Part shown: positions 1 through 4,585 of the stretch, one piece after another | Layout: every line of letters begins with the position of its first letter | Numbering within the stretch: position 1 is the stretch's first letter | Source: Gammaproteobacteria bacterium | GTDB taxonomy: Bacteria; Pseudomonadota; Gammaproteobacteria; HK1 | DNA length: 6,167 nucleotides | NCBI GenBank assembly: GCA_020444775.1 | Contig: JAGRHX010000541.1 | Location: 1 to 6,167 of the forward strand | Direction: 5' to 3' | Made by a program: the position numbers and the translations under genes | The notes under the pieces: model-generated | Database searches by the model: none | Seen by the model: only the letters and a program-made list of their open reading frames with translations | Told to the model about the DNA's origin: nothing

Positions 1-2
1 GC

Positions 3-1673
3 TCAGGCCTCACCGTAGTGGACGCGCCGGTAGGCACGCGACGGGATGCGGTCGTCGGTGTGCACATCCCACAGGCTGGCGGTGTTCACCGACTGATGGG
101 TGTCGAACAGCTTCGCCATCGCGCCGTCGCCGCTGACCGTGTGGCCGTTGAGACCGAAGCCGGTGGCCATCGCGGCGAGATCGCCTCGGCCGTGCGTGGC
201 CTCGAGCGCCGCCGCCTCCATGCCATGGGCACGGAACTTGTGGAACTCGGCGCCGTAGCCACCGTCGTTCATCACCGCGATCAGCATCTTGATACCGTGC
301 CGGCGAATGGTCTCCAGCTCCTGCACGTGCATCAACAGGCTGCCGTCACCCTCGATCAGCGCGACCTTGCCATCGTTGCGTGCGGCGGCCACGCCTATCG
401 CCGCCGGTAGTCCCGAGCCGATACCGCCGAAATCGACGATCACATGGTACTTCTCTGGGGCACGGCCACGCAGATGGGTGAGCGCGATCGAGAAATAGTG
501 ACCGCCACCGATGACCACATCCCAGTCCTTCGGGATCAGCTTGTCCAGCTCGACGATTGCCTTGCGCGGGTCGACCGTGTTGGGCTGCACCTCGTAGGCC
601 TTGGCATCGGGCACGTCGGCGGCGATGCGGGCCTGCATGTCGGCGTCGCGGAAGCCGTTGCGGCGCACATTGCGCTGATCCAGCCGCTCGACCACGCTTT
701 CCGCGGCGGCTCGCGCGTCGGCGCGGATGTGCAGATCGGCGGTGCGCAGCCCCTGCCAGAGCCCCCGTGGATTGGTGTCGATCTGCACGATCTGCGCGGC
801 CGGAAACAGATAGCCGGCCTCGGTGGTGTAATGGCCGAGCCCGGCACCGACACCGATGACCAGATCGGACTCGGCGAAGCACTCACGGGCGAAGTCGCTG
901 GAGAAAGCCCCGGCGATGTCGAGCGCGTACGGGTTGCCGTCGAACAGACCCTTGCCGAGCAGCGAGGTGGCGAGCAGCGCGCCGGCGCGCTCGGCCAGTG
1001 CTTCCAACGCTTCACGCGCGCCGGACATCACCGCGCCACGACCGCCGATGATGATCGGCTTCTCGGCCTCGGCGATCATGTCCACCAGTCGGTCGACCAG
1101 CGCCGGGTCCGGTAGTGGGCGCTGCGCCACCGGGCCCAGATCGGACGACGGGATGTAGTCGGCCATGTACGGATATTCCTGACGCTGCAGGTCCATCGGC
1201 ACGCTCAACACCACCGGCCGTCGCTCGGTGCTGGCGACATGAAAGGCCTCGCGCACGTTGTCCAGCGCCCGGTCGATGGACTTGATGGCGATGAAGTGCG
1301 CGCCGGTGCCGCGCGCTAGCGGCGCCATGTCGATCTCCTGCAGATACCAGGCAGCGCCGATCGGCGAATCGCCGGCGAACACCACCATCGGGATGTTGCC
1401 GCGCGCGGCCTGGCTGAGACCGGTCATGATCTGGGTGAAGCCCGGCCCACAGGTGGTGGAGGCGACGCCGACCTTGCCGGTGGCATGCGCATAACCGTGC
1501 GCCATCGAGCAGGTGCAGTGCTCGTGTCGGGCGTGAATGAGCTGTACGCCGGGCATCTGCGCCATCTTCGCGGACCAGTACATGTTGGCGTCGCCCATCA
1601 GCGTGAACACGCGGTCCACGCCTTCTTCGACGAATGCCTTGGCCAGTACGTCGGTTAGCTCGAGCTTGCTCAT
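3..1673 (-). CDS. Thiamine-diphosphate-dependent enzyme, acetolactate synthase-like superfamily
   Basis: This 556-residue protein has the three-domain layout of ThDP enzymes such as acetolactate synthase, 2-hydroxyacyl-CoA lyase and pyruvate oxidase. The N-terminal PYR domain (about 1-170) carries the ARHEH segment, with Glu51 as the expected cofactor-activating glutamate, followed by TTCGPGFTQ (73-81). A middle domain spans about 187-325. The C-terminal PP domain has the diphosphate/Mg-binding motif GDGS (442-445) ending in NDGGYG (469-474). Length is normal for the family and the stop codon is in the window. The ATG at 1673 is preferred over an in-frame TTG at 1694 because the TTG lies inside the upstream gene, while an AGGA 10 nt before the ATG fits a ribosome site. 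It is the last gene of a minus-strand group, 4 bp after the CoxG-like gene, so co-translation is likely. The superfamily is secure; the substrate (2-oxo acid, aldehyde or acyl-CoA) and FAD binding are not determinable. The ilvB name is not justified, since no small subunit gene is adjacent. Confidence 0.9.
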   Translation of the reverse strand: MSKLELTDVLAKAFVEEGVDRVFTLMGDANMYWSAKMAQMPGVQLIHARHEHCTCSMAHGYAHATGKVGVASTTCGPGFTQIMTGLSQAARGNIPMVVFAGDSPIGAAWYLQEIDMAPLARGTGAHFIAIKSIDRALDNVREAFHVASTERRPVVLSVPMDLQRQEYPYMADYIPSSDLGPVAQRPLPDPALVDRLVDMIAEAEKPIIIGGRGAVMSGAREALEALAERAGALLATSLLGKGLFDGNPYALDIAGAFSSDFARECFAESDLVIGVGAGLGHYTTEAGYLFPAAQIVQIDTNPRGLWQGLRTADLHIRADARAAAESVVERLDQRNVRRNGFRDADMQARIAADVPDAKAYEVQPNTVDPRKAIVELDKLIPKDWDVVIGGGHYFSIALTHLRGRAPEKYHVIVDFGGIGSGLPAAIGVAAARNDGKVALIEGDGSLLMHVQELETIRRHGIKMLIAVMNDGGYGAEFHKFRAHGMEAAALEATHGRGDLAAMATGFGLNGHTVSGDGAMAKLFDTHQSVNTASLWDVHTDDRIPSRAYRRVHYGEA

Positions 1674-1677
1674 GATT

Positions 1678-2367
1678 TCATCGTCCTTTGCCAAACAGGC
1701 TTTTGAGCCAACCGACGAAGGCTCGCCAGAGCAGTGAGGTTGCGCTCAGCTCGCGGGTTGGCTGGGGTGGAGGTGGTGTTGGTCTGGCTGTGTCAGCGCT
1801 AGCCGACGCATTTGCGGTGGCAGCGCTGCGTGCTGGAGTCGCGGTCATGTCGTCGTCGGGGGTGGCGGCGGTCTCGGCGCTCGGTGGTTGAGTCGTGCCG
1901 GTGTCGGCGCCAGGCGGCGCCGTGCCGCGCTCGGCGACGGTGCGGGTGATGTTCGAGGCGAACTCAGCAATCAGCGCGCGCGCGACGTGCACGCCGCCGG
2001 CATTGACGAAGGTCTCGAGCGGGCCGGTGACGTTGAACTCACCCTGCACCGTCATCCGTGTGGTGTCCACGCCATCCAGCTGGACCACGCTGTTGGCCAA
2101 TGCCCGCGAGGCGCCGCGCCCGTCGATGCCGCGACCGTCCACCACTATACGTCGTGCGTCGTCATCGAAGGCGAGCGTCGCCTCGCCCTTGAACAAGGCG
2201 ACGGTGGGGCCGAACTTGACGCGAATGGTGCCACGCCAGACCCCGTCCTCGTCGGCACTCAGCTTGGCACCGGGGATGCAGGCGGCGACCACGTTGGGAT
2301 CACGCAGCAGCGGCCAGACGGCATCCGGTGGTGACTCGATCCGGGTTTCTTCGTTCAGTGTGACCAT
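1678..2367 (-). CDS. CoxG-like SRPBCC protein with C-terminal membrane-tail-like helix
   Basis: This 229-residue protein belongs to the CoxG (CO dehydrogenase subunit G) branch of the SRPBCC/START-like ligand-binding fold. Residues 1-147 form the domain: an N-terminal strand with ESPPDAVW (11-18), the family-typical IPGAKL (31-36), DGVWRGTIRVKFGP (41-54) and FKGEATL (59-65), then a long closing helix near 126-146. A low-complexity Ala/Thr/Pro-rich linker (about 148-208, with a four-proline run at 198-201) leads to a short amphipathic segment, SLLWRAFVGWLKSLF (211-225), ending in basic residues. In CO-oxidising bacteria CoxG has a similar flexible tail and acts at the membrane as a quinone carrier for CO dehydrogenase. 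No CO dehydrogenase genes are present here, so the partner is unknown. The ATG at 2367 matches the family's usual N-terminus, although no good ribosome site precedes it; a GTG at 2505 would add 46 residues with no domain match. The fold is confident, the function inferred. Confidence 0.85.
   Translation of the reverse strand: MVTLNEETRIESPPDAVWPLLRDPNVVAACIPGAKLSADEDGVWRGTIRVKFGPTVALFKGEATLAFDDDARRIVVDGRGIDGRGASRALANSVVQLDGVDTTRMTVQGEFNVTGPLETFVNAGGVHVARALIAEFASNITRTVAERGTAPPGADTGTTQPPSAETAATPDDDMTATPARSAATANASASADTARPTPPPPQPTRELSATSLLWRAFVGWLKSLFGKGR
1684..1689 (-). promoter_or_regulatory. Ribosome binding site of the ThDP enzyme, inside the 3' end of the CoxG-like gene
   Basis: Read on the minus strand the sequence is AAAGGA, followed by 10 nt and then the ATG at 1673. 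It overlaps the last codons of the upstream gene, whose TGA is at 1680-1678. A ribosome terminating there would sit on this site, which suggests translational coupling. It decides the ATG start over the upstream TTG. Confidence 0.55.
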
Positions 2368-2574
2368 GGCGGGATGTTCAGGGGCTGGATACTTCGGGGC
2401 CGATGGGCTTGGCGCCTGTCGACGACGATACCGCCATCGGCTCGATGGTAAGGGTTCGATACCGAAAGTCGTGCCGGCGGCGCTACCGACCGCTCGGCTC
2501 GACACGGTGGTCGGCCGAACGACCGGTCGAAGGTCTCGCTCGGCGCCGGGTCTCGATTCGCAGGGTACTGGCGC
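2368..2574. other. 207-bp gap between dioxygenase and CoxG-like genes
   Basis: No convincing gene is seen. The stretch is GC-rich and rich in CGA/TCG. It contains an 8-bp inverted repeat (GCCGATGG at 2399-2406, CCATCGGC at 2434-2441) with a 27-nt spacer, and short palindromes TCGGCCGA (2511-2518) and GACCGGTC (2521-2528). None is strong enough to call a terminator or operator. The gap is long for an operon, so the downstream pair could have its own promoter, but no good -35/-10 pair is visible. Confidence 0.5.
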
Positions 2575-3435
2575 TCAGGCCGCGGTTCGATTCACGCTCA
2601 CCGGGCGATCGCCGACCACCGTAACCCGGTGCATGCGTCGCCGCTTGCCCGGGTAGTCATTGATGGCGTTGTGCAGCACCCGGCGATTGTCCCACAGGGC
2701 GAGCGAGCCCGCACGCCAGCGGAACCGGCAGGTGTGCTCGGGCCGGGTGACCTGGTCGAGCAGGAAATCAATGAGCGCGCGGCTTTCCTGTGGCGTGTGG
2801 TCGAGGAAGGTCAGGGTATGGATACCGATGTAGAGCACGTCCTCACCGGTTTGTGGGTGGGTGCGGACCAGCGGATGCACCGCGGTGGGCTCGTCCGCGC
2901 CCGCATCCCGGGTGCGCATGCTCGAGTAGGTGGCCACCGACGACTGGCCACGCCGCTGTTGTTGGCCGGCGACCGAGAGGTTGACCGTCTTCAGACCGCG
3001 GGCCAGGCGCTGCATGGCCGGTGACAGGCTGCGGTAGCCGGCGCGCATGCAGGCGAACAGCGTATCGCCCCCAGCCGCCGGCACCTCCAGCGCATACAGA
3101 CAGGTGCCCATCGCCGGCTCGTCCAGGAACATCTGGTCGCTGTGCCAGCCGGCCCCGAAGTTCACCGTGTCGGTCTCGGTCTTGAGGATCTCCATCACCT
3201 CGGGTTGCTCGGCCAGTCCCTGAACATGGGGGTGATAGTGGATGTCACCGAAGTGCCGTGCGAACGCGACCTGCTGGGCCGGGGTGAGCTGTTGGTCGTG
3301 GAAGAACAGCACGCCATGCTCGAGCAGCGCGGCATTCAGCTGTTGGAAGCGGCTGGCGTCGATCGGCTCTGACAGGTCGATGCCACGCACCGTGGCGCCC
3401 AGCGCGCCACTCAGGGGTTCACAATCCAGGGACAT
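2575..3435 (-). CDS. TauD/TfdA-family Fe(II)/2-oxoglutarate-dependent dioxygenase
   Basis: This 286-residue enzyme has the usual length of the TauD/TfdA family, which couples 2-oxoglutarate decarboxylation to hydroxylation of a substrate, often next to a sulfonate, sulfate ester or carboxylate. The iron facial triad is visible: His98 and Asp100 in GWHSD, and His255 in WDNRRVLHNAIND. The C-terminal RRMHRVT segment (266-272) supplies the arginines that in E. coli TauD bind 2-oxoglutarate and the anionic substrate group. Other family landmarks are GVLFFHDQ (41-48) and AGGDTLF (121-127). The stretch before the HxD motif (NFGAG) lacks the Asn of true TauD that contacts taurine, so taurine should not be assumed as the substrate. 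The ATG at 3435 is chosen over the ATG at 3456 because AGGAG stands 8 nt upstream. It is the first gene of the minus-strand group, divergent from the PEP-CTERM gene. Family certain, substrate open. Confidence 0.92.
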   Translation of the reverse strand: MSLDCEPLSGALGATVRGIDLSEPIDASRFQQLNAALLEHGVLFFHDQQLTPAQQVAFARHFGDIHYHPHVQGLAEQPEVMEILKTETDTVNFGAGWHSDQMFLDEPAMGTCLYALEVPAAGGDTLFACMRAGYRSLSPAMQRLARGLKTVNLSVAGQQQRRGQSSVATYSSMRTRDAGADEPTAVHPLVRTHPQTGEDVLYIGIHTLTFLDHTPQESRALIDFLLDQVTRPEHTCRFRWRAGSLALWDNRRVLHNAINDYPGKRRRMHRVTVVGDRPVSVNRTAA

Positions 3436-3443
3436 TCGTCGAG

Positions 3444-3448
3444 CTCCT
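3444..3448 (-). promoter_or_regulatory. Ribosome binding site of the dioxygenase gene
   Basis: The minus strand reads AGGAG followed by 8 nt and the ATG at 3435. This strong site lies inside the extension that would be translated from the ATG at 3456, so it settles the shorter start. Confidence 0.8.
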
Positions 3449-3586
3449 AAAAGCATCGTTGTTTAGCTGATCCGCATGTTGACAGGCGCGAGCCGTCCGT
3501 CAATGCGCTGGCTCTTCACGCGTCGCGGCCCGGGTCCCACGGGACGAACACTCGGGCCATCGGGTCTGCGGGCGCGGTGCTGACAA

Positions 3587-3597
3587 TCGCAATGCGA
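3587..3597. repeat. Short dyad TCGCA-A-TGCGA, possible regulator site
   Basis: Two perfect 5-nt arms flank a single A. The site lies about 107 bp upstream of the candidate -24 element, a distance compatible with binding of a sigma-54 activator. Arms this short can arise by chance, so the regulatory reading is only a suggestion. Confidence 0.2.
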
Positions 3598-3702
3598 CTA
3601 TTTTGCGGTGAATAAGGAGAGATAGGCCCAAAGTTCGTCGGCAGGCTTTACAGAATGCTGCCGCAACGTGGTCAAGTGATTGAGCAAGCACAGAAAATCG
3701 GA

Positions 3703-3719
3703 CTGGCCTGGATCTTGAT
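3703..3719 (+). promoter_or_regulatory. Candidate sigma-54 (-24/-12) promoter of the PEP-CTERM gene
   Basis: The sequence CTGGCCTG-GATC-TTGAT matches the sigma-54 consensus YTGGCACG-N4-TTGCW at 10 of 13 defined positions, with the GG and the -12 dinucleotide at the correct spacing of 10 nt. The predicted transcript would start near 3730, giving a leader of about 35 nt that contains the AAGGAG ribosome site. Against it, the -12 dinucleotide is GA instead of the nearly invariant GC. A weaker copy of the same pattern (TGG-N9-TTGA) starts 35 bp upstream at 3669. PEP-CTERM systems often carry PrsK/PrsR, in which PrsR is an NtrC-like sigma-54 activator, so this promoter type fits the gene. Confidence 0.45.
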
Positions 3720-3750
3720 TCCAGAGCTTGAGACTTCCGGAGAACACAGT

Positions 3751-3756
3751 AAGGAG
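3751..3756 (+). promoter_or_regulatory. Ribosome binding site of the PEP-CTERM gene
   Basis: AAGGAG stands 9 nt before the ATG at 3766. It lies within the longer open frame beginning at 3655, so it supports the 3766 start, which also places the signal peptide at the N-terminus. Confidence 0.85.
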
Positions 3757-3765
3757 AATGTCCCG

Positions 3766-4443
3766 ATGTTCAACAAAGCTCGTCTGGGCCTTGTCGCCGC
3801 GGTGCTGCTGAGCGCGCTGTCCAGCACGGCCAGCGCCGGCATCATCTATACCGTCAGCGACGGCACCAACAGCTATACCGTCGACCCGATCAGCACCAAT
3901 CAAAGCGGCGCCGCCTACTACAGTCTCTCGAGCTCGTCCGGTCACCCGGCCTTCGACGAGCTCGAGAATCGCGGTCATTTCTGGCTGCACGAGAATTCCG
4001 CCAACGGTGCGCTGAGCCTGGGCATGATGTTCGATCGCGAGACCAGCGCCAGCACCGGCTCGGGCAACATCAACATGACCACCAGCGGTTTCCCCACCGG
4101 GGCGAGCGTGACCCTGAGTGACGATGGTGGCGAGACCACCACGTTGATCAACGGCACCGAGAGCTTCTCGTGGAACGGTTTCAATACCGATGGCGCGGTG
4201 ATCGGTGGCCTCGAGGGGCTGCTCTGGACCATCGACATCACCCTCAACAGCTTCGCCGGTCTGGGCAACGGCTTCGTGTTCGTCAACGGTCCCGGCGCGA
4301 GCGGCTCGTTTCTGAGCCTTGCGCTGAGCGCGGGTGACACGCTGACCATCAGCGCGGCGCAGATGCCGGTGCCCGAGCCGGCGCCGCTGGCCCTGGTCGC
4401 GCTGGTCTTCGCCGGCTTGGCGCTGCGTCGTCGACTCGCCTGA
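3766..4443 (+). CDS. PEP-CTERM sorting domain-containing exported protein
   Basis: The predicted precursor has 225 residues. An N-terminal Sec signal peptide has a basic start (MFNKAR), a hydrophobic core and a likely cleavage site after Ala24 in STASA|G. The C-terminus is a textbook PEP-CTERM signal: VPEP at 202-205, a hydrophobic segment of about 15 residues (206-220), then RRRLA. Such tails are recognised and cleaved by an exosortase at the inner membrane, and the proteins are usually linked to exopolysaccharide, biofilm or floc formation. The mature part (25-200) is rich in Ser, Thr, Gly and Asn, has no cysteine and looks like a beta-rich secreted domain with Trp-containing segments near 73, 136 and 154; I recognise no enzymatic motif. 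It is a single-gene unit, divergent from the dioxygenase and convergent with the GMC gene, with its own strong ribosome site, candidate promoter and downstream hairpin. The exosortase itself must be elsewhere in the genome. Sorting class is confident, role unknown. Confidence 0.93.
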   Translation: MFNKARLGLVAAVLLSALSSTASAGIIYTVSDGTNSYTVDPISTNQSGAAYYSLSSSSGHPAFDELENRGHFWLHENSANGALSLGMMFDRETSASTGSGNINMTTSGFPTGASVTLSDDGGETTTLINGTESFSWNGFNTDGAVIGGLEGLLWTIDITLNSFAGLGNGFVFVNGPGASGSFLSLALSAGDTLTISAAQMPVPEPAPLALVALVFAGLALRRRLA

Positions 4444-4489
4444 CTGACCCGGGCGCGGGGGCCGGCGCACACCGGCACGCCGCCGCGGT

Positions 4490-4523
4490 CATGACAACGC
4501 CGCCTTCGGGCGGCGTTGTCATG
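4490..4523. terminator. 15-bp perfect hairpin with C(TTCG)G tetraloop between convergent genes
   Basis: The left arm CATGACAACGCCGCC (4490-4504) and the right arm GGCGGCGTTGTCATG (4509-4523) are perfect reverse complements around TTCG, an exceptionally stable tetraloop with its preferred C-G closing pair. It lies 46 bp after the PEP-CTERM stop and 51 bp after the GMC stop on the opposite strand, so it could act for both. No T-run follows the stem on either strand, so it is not a standard intrinsic terminator; it may stop transcription by strong pausing or protect mRNA 3' ends. On the minus strand the loop reads CGAA instead of TTCG. Confidence 0.7.
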
Positions 4524-4561
4524 TGCGACTTCTGAAAAGCTCCGCACCCGAGGGGTCGCTA

Positions 4562-4585
4562 CGCGGACCGGGTCTCAGGTCCGCG
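4562..4585 (-). repeat. 8-bp hairpin enclosing the GMC stop codon
   Basis: CGCGGACC (4562-4569) and GGTCCGCG (4578-4585) are perfect reverse complements with an 8-nt loop. The loop contains the TGA of the GMC gene (4577-4575 on the minus strand). The GC-rich stem should be stable in RNA. With no T-run it may serve as a 3'-end stabiliser or auxiliary pause site rather than a terminator, or be chance. Confidence 0.4.

Larger units (their letters stand above)
3436..3765. other. Divergent intergenic region between dioxygenase and PEP-CTERM genes
   Basis: This 330-bp stretch holds no convincing gene; both flanking genes are transcribed away from it, so it should contain both promoters. Its right part (from about 3580) is visibly richer in A and T than the flanking coding DNA. 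It carries the two ribosome sites, a candidate -24/-12 promoter for the plus strand (3703-3719), and small dyads: TTGAC/GTCAA arms at 3479-3483 and 3499-3503, GTCCC-AC-GGGAC at 3534-3545, and TCGCA-A-TGCGA at 3587-3597. The minus strand reads TTGACG at 3503-3498, a possible -35 for the dioxygenase, but the matching -10 is poor. Confidence 0.6.

Noticed and set aside
1674..1694. TTG start at 1694 for the ThDP enzyme
   Set aside because: It would overlap the upstream gene and has no ribosome site; the ATG at 1673 has AGGA 10 nt upstream and fits the family's start.
2399..2441. 8-bp inverted repeat GCCGATGG/CCATCGGC as terminator or operator
   Set aside because: The 27-nt spacer, absence of a T-run and the good odds of one such repeat in 207 bp of GC-rich DNA make it unconvincing.
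2368..2505. GTG start at 2505 extending the CoxG-like protein by 46 residues
   Set aside because: The extension is Arg/Pro/Ser-rich with no domain match and no ribosome site, while the family N-terminus begins at the ATG at 2367.
3479..3507. Consensus-like TTGACA as a plus-strand -35 box
   Set aside because: Seventeen bases downstream the sequence is AATGCG, which does not resemble a -10 box, and it lies almost 290 bp from the gene it would serve.
3655..3765. Upstream in-frame ATG that would add 37 residues to the PEP-CTERM protein
   Set aside because: It would bury the signal peptide, has no ribosome site at proper distance, and the candidate promoter and AAGGAG lie inside the extension.
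3598..4470. Long minus-strand frame of 290 residues opposite the PEP-CTERM gene
   Set aside because: It lies antisense to a gene with clear signal peptide, sorting signal and ribosome site; its translation is a compositionally biased Gly/Ala/Arg/Gln-rich shadow with no family features.
4461..4476. GCCGG/CCGGC arms just after the PEP-CTERM stop
   Set aside because: Five GC-only pairs around a 6-nt loop are expected by chance in this composition; the hairpin at 4490-4523 is far stronger.
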